Below are positions 12,870 through 25,400 of a stretch of 64,000 bases of DNA, piece by piece. Every line of letters starts with the position of its first letter. Within the stretch, counting starts at the first letter, position 1. A program made the position numbers and the translations under genes. The DNA comes from Sipunculus nudus (Eukaryota > Annelida > Sipuncula > Golfingiida > Sipunculidae), in the NCBI GenBank assembly GCA_026874595.1, contig CM049310.1, positions 81,204,556-81,268,555 of the forward strand, in the 5' to 3' direction. The notes under the pieces are model-generated. The model did no database searches. It was given only the letters and a program-made list of their open reading frames with translations, and was not told where the DNA came from.

Positions 12870-15322
12870 ATACAAATACATGCACACACACAACTTTTGT
12901 TTCTCAAGAATGGCCACCATATATTTTATAAACACTTTTCACTTGTAAGAAAACTTTTTTTTATTTAACTAGGAAACAGTTATATACAACAAGGGATAAT
13001 GCCTATACAGGCTAAATAATGAAACATCAACGTCAACATAGGGGATTCTAAGTAACACAAATGCAAGGGTTAAAACAAACTGTACACAAATGTGTACAAT
13101 ACAAGTTGAGAATTCATACTGTAAATGCAGTATTGATCTTGATTAGCAACTTAATGGAAATCCTAACGAGTGTAAACCACCATGTCCAAACTTATGACCA
13201 GTACCAAGAATTAGCAACAATGATCTTCATAAGAAAATGATAACTTAGATTTGAGAAAATTCCCAGGCACAAAACAACCCAACCTTAAAACAGACAACTT
13301 TAAAACATCTATATATAATCTTATCAAAAAAGAGCGTACATTAACAACAGAAAAACAAGAACACCCAAACTATGTTTTCTTCAAACAGTTAAGAAGTTTT
13401 AAGTTATGTTGTACACTAAAGTAAATAAAAAAATCATTTTTAATTCTAAATATACAAAGAGCTCACCTTTAGTATTGAAAGTTCTAGGTGACCATAAGAA
13501 AATACCTAGTCTACCTCGATATCAAAGGTATAAGACAATTTAATGTGTGCACATTCAACCGTTAATATCAGACCTAGGATCAATTCTGAAATGATCTGGA
13601 ACTGAATTGGAATTGAAGTGAAAACTGGATTGGTACTGAATTGGAACTGAAGAGGCAACTGTAAATTGGAATTGAAGTAAATACTACATTCTTTGGAAAT
13701 GAAGGATTATTTAAATAATACACAACAGGAATTGATATTTATCCCAGCACAATGAATAATGATTTCATGGAAACTACAGATTTTAAAAGATTTCAAACTG
13801 AAAAATAAGGTTGATCACAGATCTTTTAAGTTTAGGCTTTCACATGACTGACTACAGAGAGAGCTTGAGCAAAGGCTTTTGGGTGATATATTACGTGTAT
13901 TAAAATGACAACCATGGAAAAGTCCCGTCTCTTCATCAAAAGTAAAATTACACTCTGTGGAGCTTTGGTGTACAACAAAATCCAATATGTTCAAAAGAAT
14001 TTTTTTTAAGCTGTTATTCCAGATTCCTGCACTGGAAAAAATAATATTAACAAGTGGAACATTGGTGCACAACACCATCAAATATGTTTGAAAGAAAATT
14101 TATACTGTATACTCCATTTTACAAGCAAAAAATGAGACATGAGCAGACATGTGTGCTGTGCATTATCTGGACTTGTTACAGCACCTTAAGAGATAACCTG
14201 ACTTTATTAACAGTGACTAAATTAAATTTAATACAAAACTTAATTCAAATCCTTAATTTGTGCAAATAAAAATTATTTCGAGTTTTTATCACATCCTTAA
14301 ATGAAACTCAGCACAAATGTGACTACATCAGACTACAAGAGCAGCCATGTGCATGACCAGCTGATTCCAGCTTGATATCTAGAATTGCACACTCCTCACA
14401 TAGCAGTCACAATCCATTCTTGGCAATCCATTACATTCTAAACACTGCTTCCAAAAGGAACTTTTGCCATTGACCTTCATTGGGGAGCCCTGTATACTGA
14501 CACTTTGCCAAATGTTTAAAATTGGCTTACACATGGGAATGCCCACTTCGTATTGGTCAAAATACTGGGACAAATGTTTCATCCAATGAGAGTTAAAAAT
14601 TCGCGGATGTCCTCCCCGACAATCATGCTTGGCATGGCACAAATATACATGGCTTACCTGGTGGCAGTTGATAGCAAAAGCTCCAAAGGTAGCGTAGTGG
14701 TAGAATGAAATGAACTTGCACGAATGGAATGAAGCTACAGCTCTAAGTGTACCAGAATTGTGGTGTACAGAAACCTGTGGCACTTTATATTACATGTTCT
14801 AACGTACCCTATCATATTTATATAAATATCAATATTCAAATTAAAAAAACGTAATAAACAAATGATATATACTGAGTTCCCATGTCCATCAACTTGGACA
14901 CATACTGATGAAATGATACTAATGACCAAAGTCCATCAAATTTAAATGAACTGTACATTATAAAACAAGTGCCATTTTGTTAATGAAGTACAAATATAAT
15001 TTTTTTCTGTAACAATTCATCCATGGAACGTGTCTGACAAGTTTTTCCTTAAATCATCAACTTAAAAATAATTTTTTTTTATAAATATATTTATATGCAT
15101 TTTATATATATAGTTAATTATGCTGCCCAATAAGAATGATTCTGTGCGAGCTCTGTACAAACAGTGCTGTGCTCAAATGCCAGCAGGAAACACCCTGAGG
15201 CAAATAGTTTTGAAAAAAAATATAGATATGTTAAATCCACTGAATCAGGTTGGCGTTCTTATATGGTTTGTGCTCTGTTCTACCTATGCATAATTAGAAA
15301 CCTCAGCTTGCAATCTAGTTCA
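12870..15322 (-). other. 3' flank of MTHFSD, possible long 3' UTR
   Basis: No recognisable transposon and few repeats. A short tandem pair is visible: GGTGTACAACAAAATCCAAT near 13,968 resembles GGTGCACAACACCATCAAAT near 14,065. Minus-strand AATAAA followed by A-rich sequence occurs at about 12,959-12,964 and could be a distal polyadenylation signal. No transcript evidence is available. Confidence 0.3.
14379..14783 (-). CDS. Unrecognised 134-residue open frame downstream of MTHFSD
   Basis: Starts MPQVSVHHNSGTLRAVASF and is rich in Cys and His (CHQVSHVYLCHAKHDC, then CLECNGLPRMDCDCYV). A possible splice acceptor (CCACAG then GTTTCTG on the minus strand) lies near its start. I recognise no family. 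It may be chance within the MTHFSD 3' flank; an additional terminal exon or a separate small gene is less likely. Confidence 0.2.
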   Translation of the reverse strand: MPQVSVHHNSGTLRAVASFHSCKFISFYHYATFGAFAINCHQVSHVYLCHAKHDCRGGHPRIFNSHWMKHLSQYFDQYEVGIPMCKPILNIWQSVSIQGSPMKVNGKSSFWKQCLECNGLPRMDCDCYVRSVQF

Positions 15323-16464
15323 CTACTTTTGGCTTTGGTTAGCCACCTCTACCCTGAGATCGCGACCGTTAATATTCAAACCCTTTAAAGCATCCAGTGC
15401 AGAGTCTATCTGCTCTTTTTCCTCAAAAACCAAGAAAGCATGACCGTTGTTTCCGTGCCATATTACACGGATAGGATCGACATCTTTGTCCCTGACATTG
15501 GCCTTAAATTCACTGACCCTAAGTGACCTTGGAATGCTGCCCACAAATAATGCTGGGAGTCTGTTTCGCATCACCCTTCGTCTACGCTCCCTCCTTGCAT
15601 CATCCCTGCTCTCTTCAGCTCCTGGACTCCGTGATCCCTGATCCCGTCGCTGTTGAGGTCTCCTTCTGGTCAGCTCCTCTCCCTCATTCTCCCCTTCGCT
15701 CTCCCGCGGGGGACCCCGCCTCCTCCTCCTCATGCGCCTCTGTGGCAGTTGCTCCCTTTCCTCATTTTCCTCATTCTCGTCATGCTGATCTCCACTGCCG
15801 GAATCTCTGTTTCTCCTCCGTTGTCTAAACCGACGTCTACGAGGCCTCGGCTGAGCCTCGTCACCGCTGTGCCTTGGCTGAGCATCCTCGTTGTGCATTT
15901 CTTCCTTCACATTTTCACCGGATTCTTGCGCATTTTCTGATGTGTTCTTTCTGTTTCTAGGAGGACGTCTTTGCCTTCTGGGTTTCCTTTGCGCCCTTTC
16001 CTCATTTGGAGCTTCTTCGGAATTTACAGCACCAACCTCGCCTCTCCCACTGATGCGTCGTGGTCTTCTCCGTGGTCTACGACGGTCTTGTTTGGGACCG
16101 TTGTCCACTCCATCAGCGTGCTCTTCATCTTTGGGGGCTTCTTTGATAGTAGTATCCTTTCCCGCTTCCTTTTCAATAATTCTCAGCTTTTTTAGAACAG
16201 GCACCCTTTCTAATTTATCCGGATCAAGCTTTGACCAAATAACCCCGGAAGGTTTAGGATGGTTGGGACACTCAATGATTCTGGTTGGCGTTACAATATA
16301 GTCCACCGTCAGGTCGTGGTCTTCAACCAGGTCTTTAGGGATTTCTGTGACTTGACAGTCGTGGACTGTGGTGACAATGATTGTGTCTGGACCTACTGCT
16401 CCCATGGTGGCCATCATCGCAAACTCCAGATCAGCAAAACCTTCACCCTTTCCAATACGGTAAC
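15323..16464 (-). CDS. MTHFSD: MTHFSD terminal coding exon 6 with Arg/Glu-rich region and RRM
   Basis: Acceptor TTTACAG at 16,465. Completes the nucleotide-binding-like [18 protein letters not shown] motif and continues to a TAG at 15,323. Contains the low-complexity stretch ([44 protein letters not shown] and similar), then the RRM encoded at about 15,326-15,560. This one exon carries two thirds of the protein. Confidence 0.95.
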
Positions 16465-19400
16465 CTGTAAATAAAGGATAAATACCTTATACTATTAAAT
16501 AGGAAAAATAACCAATGCATTTATAAGTACACAATAAAACAATACTTATGTATCATAGTTTCACTGGTTCAGAGATTAGAGGCTATCTTGACTCTAATTA
16601 TGTTAAACTGAAAGATCAAAATGATGCCAACATAATCCCAATACCTGCCTCAAGTATGAAGAATGGCAATTCCTTAAGATATAGCTTCCCTGGCAAAAAG
16701 CACCAAGATTATCACTTGTTTCTACTTTTAAGTGGTCTTAAATAGTATGTCTGAATGAATCTTGTACAAAACAGCTTGCAAAAATGTGTAAACTGAGAAT
16801 GTCAACATAACCAAAATACTGACAACTGTGATCGGGCTCGTGGTGACTTTGTAAAGTGTCCACTAGGTATCAGCAGTCACAGAGGCACTGGCTGATGCCG
16901 GTGATAGCTGATAATGGTGGTGACAGTTGGCAGATTATTTTGACAATTTCGTAAATATTTGTGACAAATGAGACAAAATATCTACTTTAAGACCTTTAAT
17001 TAGTAGAAACAGGTGAGAATATTGGAGCATTTTTGGTTCTTTTTGGTGCTTGTTTGTCCTTTACAGTGCTTTTTGGTCCTTTTCTATGTATATCTTTCAC
17101 CATAGGATGGTTTGTCTGTTGAAAATTTTAATGTCAAGAATGGAATTTGATGCAATTTCGAGAAGATTAAGGGTATAACCCAAAAAACATCTATAAATTT
17201 TGAAGGCAATCTGGATCATGATAATATGATTTAAAGGATATCATTGCAAAATAAGAGCAACTAAGCTGAAAGTATTTGGGCCAACTGTCTTTCTTCAGAC
17301 TTCAGGCCGTCATATTTTAAGATTAATTTCCAAGAGGTGAAAGAATCAAATGCTGGGCTGCAATGTGCACAGGTGTCACCTAACTTGTCCTGCCTCTGTT
17401 CTGGTGGGCAGTGCTGAACTGTGATGCAGCGATCATGTTGGTGGCCTCTTTCTTGTTTTTTTTTTATAGATTTTCTATGCTTATGTGGCACACATCATAT
17501 TTTGATCTGGATATTGTAATATTTGAAGTCTAGTATTCAAGAATGTGTTGCCTCCGAGTGCAATCTAGTTATTATAGTCGCCAGCCTAGGTCTGGCGACT
17601 ATAGGCTAATCGTCGTGTCTGTTTGTTTGTTTGTTTGTCTGTTTGTCCGCACGCTACAGGTCGCAATTTTGCAGCAATTGATCTGAAACTTATAGGTCAA
17701 GTGTAAAATCGGTATCCCTCGGAGCCTATTGTTTTTGGCCTTGATCGGTCCAAGGGCAAGGTCACGGTTCTTGGCAAACACTGGCGACTATGTCATGATT
17801 ACATCTTGCACTTGTTTTTTTTTTAATTTTGTTGTTGTTGAGGTAACCAGGTCCACTTTATAATGCAAGATTAAGTATGTACATCTACAGAATTCCAAAC
17901 TAGTGTTCAAATCTGTGACAGGGCATTTTATATCATGGTGTTAACCAGGCCCAGTGACTACTGCACCTGCTGGTCTTAGTTGTGTTGTTGTCACACATGG
18001 TACAGACTTCCCATTAAGCCTGCAGTGCACTCACACTGCGTGGAGGTTGAATGTGAAAAATCTCACCAACTCAGCTGATTCTTACAATCTCCTGGCATTT
18101 GACTACACAAGCTTGTGCTATCTAGCTACTTCATAAACAAGGGACTCATGGATCATGGCGCTCAGCTGAAGTTTGAAATTTTTGCAAATGCAAAATATGC
18201 AAAATATTCTACTGTAATTTTTTTCATATATACAAGCATATGAGAAGCTAAGAGGAAAGGGGCCCTCCTACTTGGTTATAGTAAAGTTCTAAATATATGA
18301 TTGCAAAACTAATACTCTGACAAGACTGTCATGAAGAAAAACAGTAAAAGTTTTGAGATACTGTGGTGCATATGAAAAATTTACAGATGGACAGGCAAGT
18401 GGACAGAATGGACTAATACCTTTATTTCACTTTCAAGGAAATAACGCATTTAAGTTTAGATTTAAGCCTGTTTTTTTAGCATATCCGCTTTTTCCATTAA
18501 CAGTTTTTATCAGATTCATTTTTTTTATTTACAAGTTTTATAAACTTGTAATAAAAACTAGATGTGTCGGAACGACACGAATGCCCCCGCCTGGGGCAAA
18601 TTAGAAACATTTGTTAAATTTTGTAAACTTTTTAAGTTCAGGAGGTGTCGTATGGTCAAAAGTAGGTCAACAAGGGCAAAATGCTAACCCTATCTATAAT
18701 GGGTCATTATCAAGCAACCCACCAAAAATCAAACCAGTATCTGCAGGCATTGTGAAAAAAAATCCATACATATGCATTTTTCATAAAAATTTCTGTCTTT
18801 AAATTTAATGAAATTTTCTATGTTCAGGATCTGTCATATGGTCAAAAATAGGTTAACTGGGACGAAACGCAAACTCGATCTGTAAGTGGTCATTATACGC
18901 CCACAGACCAAACATTAAGCCAGTATCTGTAAGCACCGCATTGTGAAACTAGAATATTAGCAAAAGCTGATAATCAGTTACAAATTTAAATTGGAGAGGT
19001 ATGTACCATGTTTCATTACAATCCACCAAATGCTTCCTGAGAGATAAGCGCCTAAGTTTTTTTCTATACTAAGCTGTGTGACCTTGAAAAGTCGGTCAAG
19101 ATCACCCATCTTTGAACTTGACCAAGATTTTGTAAATATAATGCAATAGCACTGAAGAAATGAAGTTCCTGTGTAGAATACCTTTGGAGATATCCTGCAC
19201 AAAAGGCCAACATTGAAAAATCCGATAAAAATTCGTTAAAAAACAGAAATTGCAGGTGGTGCTACCAAAATTGTGCAGCTCGTACAGACCATCAGTCCAA
19301 ATGATCATAATAAGTTTTGTGAAAATCAACCCAATGGTTCCTGAGATATAAGCTTCTGAGTGTTTTTCTATAATCAGCTCTTAAATGTAGAAAAATGGGT

Positions 19401-22400
19401 CAAGGTCACCTATCTTCGAACTTGACCGAGATTTTATCGATATACATCTTCACTGATGAAATAAAATTCCAACGGTGAATCCTTTTAGAGATATCCTGCT
19501 CACAAGGTAAAAGATAACAGACGCGAAACAGACGGACGGACGGACACCGGACGGACAGACGAATGGACAGACGGACAGCTGAGGGCTTAAAACAGCTGTA
19601 CATGTATATTTGTCATGAAAATTTATATTTTTCATGAAATTTTCTATGTTTAGGAGCCATTTAAGGGACAAAAGTAGGTCAACCGGGACAAAACGCGAAC
19701 TTGATCTGTAACTGGTCATTATCTGCCCACACACCAAAAATCAGGCCAATATCTGCAGGCATTGCGAAAAAAAGTCTGTACATGTGTATTTATCATGAAA
19801 ATTTCTATTTTTCATGAAATTTTCTATGTTTAGGAGCCGTAAAACGGTCAAAAGTAGGTCAACTGGGACAAAACGCGCACTGTAACTAGTCAATATATGC
19901 CCACACACCAAAAGTCAGGCCAACATCTGCAGGCATTGCGAAAAAAAGGCCGTACATGTGTATTTGTCATGAAAATTTCTATTTTTCATGAAATTTTCTA
20001 TGTTTAGGAGCCGTAAAACAGTCAAAAGTAGGTCAACTGGGACAAAACCAGAACTTGATCTGTAACTGGTCATTATCTGCCCAACACCAAAAATCAGGCC
20101 AATACCTGCAAGGCATTGTGAAAAAAAGTCCGTACAACTGTTTGATTTCGGGATGACGGAAGGACGGCATGACGGACATGGGTAAAACTATATGCCCCAG
20201 CCACTTTGTGGCGGGGGCATAAAAATCTGAAAATATAAGTTAAAATATCAGAATTCTAAGTTTCAATCATTATTTATCCAGAGTGTAGCTCATATCAGGT
20301 CATATTATGCATACACATATATTTTATCATTTTTAAATCACAAATGTTTAAACTGAATTTAAAAGAAAATAATGCCACAACATGGCATCATCAAGATTAC
20401 TCCTTGAATCACAATTAAAATGTTTTGTACATTGGAGTTTTTAGTACATGCTTAATTTTATTCACCGAAATAAAAGATTCAGTAAATCTGATAAAATAAA
20501 ACCATCTTCTTAAATAAAATAAAACCATCTTCTTAAATAAAATATACACACTGTTAGTTGAATGAGGGACAAACAACATCATGCTAATTACTAATACAGC
20601 TATAATTGTTTACTGGAATTAATAGTCAATTTCACACCTGGTGAAGTTTTTACTCATCTTAAATAAAGAATTACTTATCTGATGAACATCCACACTTTCA
20701 TGTAGCAATACACCACTTTGTGGACACAATTAAATGTGCACTTTAATCATTGTTACCCTGGTGGTACAATACAAAATCTAAAATGATACCAAGAATAAGA
20801 ATGAATCAAATACAGAAAATTATAACATTCACCTAGTTTATGCACCAGCTGGGGGAGGTGGGGGGGGGGGAAGGGAGTGCAGGGCAGAGTGGAAGCCTGC
20901 TAGTAGTGGCCAAGCTGAGCCAAGGCAAGCTGCCTGGAGGGAGTTACATAATACAAGTGAACGCTGTACTACTACTAGGTGGGCCTGATGTAAACAACAC
21001 TTGACATGGTGTATGAAAACTTGAATAAAAGCTTCTCTTTACAATCAATTCCTTTGAAATTTCAGATTTTAAAAGATTAAATCCTTATGTATATATGCTA
21101 TGAAAATTAAATCAACAGTGCTTACAGGGGAAAAACGTGCCGTAGCCAAAGTTGAACAAAATTTAAGGTATTGATTTTTTATTTATGCTTAAAAATTTGC
21201 AAAATTCAGATCTAATTTTGGGTTAACAATTGAATCATGATTTAATAAAAATATATCCCTGGTAAAAGTCTCCAGCTTTAGCAATTCTCATGTTAAGTGA
21301 GTAAATATATTTCCTGATTTTTAAAAAGTTGCATTATATTTGGACCCATAACTTCAAAACAATACTCAATACTGACCTAATTTTTGGTATGTTAATAGAA
21401 AATGTATGGAAGAATACGAATCCTAAATGTAATCAAAAACAGTCCAGTGGTTTTCATATTAGGCAGCCTTGAAGTGTAACAATGGCTTTTTATGGAAAAC
21501 AGAGGTTTTTCCTTAATATTTTGAAGGAACAAAGTCCTAGTGACTCAGTTTTCAGTATGGTAGGAGATTTTGGGGACATCTAACTGTATGCAAAATTTTG
21601 GATTCATAGGTCCAACAGTTTCAAATGTGCCCTGTTAACAGACGGCCGGCCGGCCGGACAACGGACCATGACTATAGCTCAGATGACTTATAGTCAGCTG
21701 AGCTATCAAATGATATTGAATTTCTGGGTATATTTGAAGAGCCTTACCCTGTTCAGACACAGCCACTGATCCAACAATCACCAAATCCACATTCACTTTG
21801 GCATCCAGACCAATAGGAGTACTGTATTCCTTGACACCCTGAAACACCAGAACATCGTATTAAAGGTTATCCCATGTTATCAGCTCATTTTCGCTGAATA
21901 CAAAAGTTTCCAAAAGGAAAATTTCAAAAGGCAAAATTACCCCTAAACATGGGCAAAATAACTTGAGTTCACCTGTTTTTTATGTTATGGTTCTGTGTGA
22001 GTAAAAATGTAGTCCATGTGTGTCTATTTACCATAGGAAGACTGTGTGACAAGAGGTCTGACCTTTTGCATGCATGACAAAACTTTGCCCATAGTATGCT
22101 ACATGATACAATACATGAAAGGCATAATATGGGTACGGTTCAAAGTCAACATTCTTCTTTACTTACTGCAGGATAAACTTAATCACCATCAATAACATTA
22201 AATTATTGCCTATATGCTAAAAGGAAAGTCCATAATGAACAACACACAGTGTCTTGTGTGTGGCAATAACCGTATTTGTGCATAATGGCGTACAAACATG
22301 AACATGTATGAGACAACGGTCAATTTAAGGTCAAACTTTCAGTCAAAATGTTTTTTTTGGGGGGGGGGGGGGGGGGCGCAAATTACCTGAGTTAGCAACC

Positions 22401-25400
22401 ACAGAGAATTACCATGCCAACAGTGTGTCCTTTACAGAGGATAATCACACAGAGCTGTAACAATTATTTCAATAAAATGTCAGTCTTTTGCATAACTTGT
22501 GGGAGGGGAGCACCAAAATTTTGCCCAAACATTTGCTGCATATATGTGACAGCATCAGCTAGTAGCGTAATGTAGACGTCAAACAAAGCCAAGGTTTACC
22601 TGATGTTAACAAAAACAGTCCTGGCCCCATCTTGCCCATGAAAAATTCATAATAACAATTTCCTGCCTTATACACGCATAAATTTGGTTAGGGATTTATT
22701 TTTGACACTACAAGTTTAAGTATAATCACAGACAAGAAACTCACCTGAGATCGGGCACAGATCCTTAGAGTTTCTTTGTTGCAGCCGGCCGGTGGAACGA
22801 TCTTGTTGAACAGCCCTGATCTCAGTCTTGGAGTGGGTACCAGAAGTGTCTTGTTTGCCTGAAGCAATGACAGAGTGGTCATACACAAACACAGTGAATA
22901 GCACTATTTACACTAGAAAGGATCTGGCTTGATCTAATCTAATCTAGCACGTGAAACATTTTATTTTTATTTCAGTGTGCCTTTCCAAGTGACCCTTTAA
23001 ATAGCTATATCTACTGTGACCATTGGTGGCAATCTAAGTCCATATTTCGGCTCGCATTTAAACTGAGAAATTCAAAGCACTTGAACTGCACACAGGTTGC
23101 AGTAGTACTGTAGGTAATGCTGGACTGTGCAAAATCCAGACTGAGTAGCTCCAGTCAGCGCTCCAACCACTGTTTAGCCTACCCTAGAAACTAGACTAAC
23201 TGTAACTGCCAGTTTAGTTAAAACCACTCCAAACTGAAATCTAGTGCGTTCGGCCAAGATCTAGCCCTGATAGGCAATCCTGAGCAGTGTAGATTTTTGG
23301 TAAATGGGGATATTATTTTACACTTGAAAGGGTAAATACATATCAATGCTTGCAAAATGCTTAAAAAACATTCTAGCCACAAGGACTTTATTTTTTTCAT
23401 TTTCAAGGAAAATATAATTAACATGATACAGTAGTAAAGCAACAATTTATTGCAATAATTGATCACTGTGGATGGTAGCTCTTCATGAACAAATTAAAAA
23501 AAAGAGACAGGAATAGAAGATGAAACTTAATTAGCAATAATCATTTCTAAAACTAAGATTTGGGTTAGTTTATGAATATGCATGATTTACAGAACTTCCA
23601 TTCTGACACCCTATTTTAGTACCTGGAGTTGCCTCTAGGTGTCTCCCTGTGTCTGCAAGATAAAGCCACTGCTTGGAGGAGGGAATAATGACATTTTAAC
23701 AGTCTTTGTCCTCTCATCAATCTAAGCACAAAAAAAAAATAAAAAAAGATCTATGAAAATTTTTTTTCAGATATTCACATTTTGTCTAGGGTGGCATGAA
23801 CTCATTGAAACTATAGTATCCCTAAATTCTCAGTTTGGTACATTAAGAATACAACCTGGAAACCTCACCTCTAATGTTAGAAATCTGCAGTTTTCTTGTG
23901 GCTTGTCTGGGTTAATCTTAATGACCTGGGCCTTCTTAAATACATCCAGAGTGGCAGCCTTCTCTCCAGCAACAGCTGCACCCTGAAATAACAGTAACAC
24001 AGCCATGTTAATAATCTTAATACAACAGTGATCACAACTACAACGCCATATTAATAATCTTAATACATACAGAGATCATATAAACTCAGCCACATTAATA
24101 ACCTTACAGTAAAAAGTGATCATAACATCAAAGATACTGGTATAATCATACAGTATATACTGTGATCACAACAACAGAGCCAAACAAGGGCACCGCAAAG
24201 CAGAGCATCCCCTCCCATGGGAACATAATTAAACTTGGTGTATTACACAGTGTGAAAATCAGAAGGGCAGCTGTGACTTTGACCTTTGACCCTGTGACCT
24301 AAAACTTGATAGAGTTCTTCAACCATTTGAGGGTGAGCCATATGTGAAAGATGAAAGGTTTTGGTCAAACGATTTGGTGTAAAATGTGTCCACAAGCTTT
24401 TTCAAGAAGCAGGTCCTGTGGCCTTGACCTCTGAACATGTGACCTCAAAATCGATTGGATTCGTCATCTATCTGTAGGTGAGCCATATGTGAAAGATGAA
24501 AGGTTTTGGTTCAAAGGTTTGGCTTTAAATGGGTGAACAAGCTTTTTCAAGAAGTGGGTGACTTGACCTTGACTTTTTACCTCAAATTCTGTAAGATTCT
24601 TCACCTGTCGGTGGGTTGGCCATATGTAAAAGATGACAGGATTTGGTCAAACTGTTTGGCTTCAAATCAGTTCACAAGCCAATTCCAAACGGACGGACAT
24701 ACAGACAGAGATGCATGGCAGAGGCACTACTATATTAGGATAATTAATAATCTTACTTCATATTGTGATAACAAAAACAGCCATATTAATATTCTTACAT
24801 CATACTGTGATCACAACACAGCCATATTAATATTCTTACATCATACTGTTATCACAACACAGCCATATTAATATTCTTACATCATACTGTGATCACAACA
24901 CAGCCATATTAATATTCTTACATCATACTGTGATCACAACACAGCCATATTAGTATTCTTACATCATACTGTGATCACAACACAGCCTTATTAATATTCT
25001 TACATCATACTGTGATCACAACACAGCCATATTAATATTCTTACATCATACTGTGATCACAACAACAGGTATATTAATATTCTTACATCATACTGTGATC
25101 ACAACAACAGGTATATTAATATTCTTACATCATACTGTGATCACAACACAGCCATATTAATATTCTTACATCATACTGTGATCACAACACAGCCATATTA
25201 ATATTCTTACATCATACTGTGATCACAACACAGCCATATTAATATTCTTACATCATACGGTGATCACAACAACAGGTATATTAATATTCTTACATCATAC
25301 TGTGATCACAACAACAGAGCCACATCAACAATCTAAAAGTGTACCAAGGACACAACAGGTTACATTAACATTGTACAATGGAAGCATATTAAATATCTGA

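Larger units (their letters stand above)
16465..21747 (-). other. MTHFSD: MTHFSD intron 5
   Basis: 5.3 kb with a palindrome-ended repeat, a SINE, a Helitron-like element and a fragment of the long dispersed repeat. I see nothing functional in 16,500-17,540 or 20,230-20,980. Confidence 0.85.

Noticed and set aside
15447-16301. Several plus-strand open frames opposite MTHFSD exon 6
   Set aside because: They mirror the Arg/Glu-rich coding strand, whose low stop-codon density on the opposite strand explains them.
24740-25330. CRISPR-like regularly spaced repeats
   Set aside because: Whole units repeat without unique spacers, and the setting is an animal intron.
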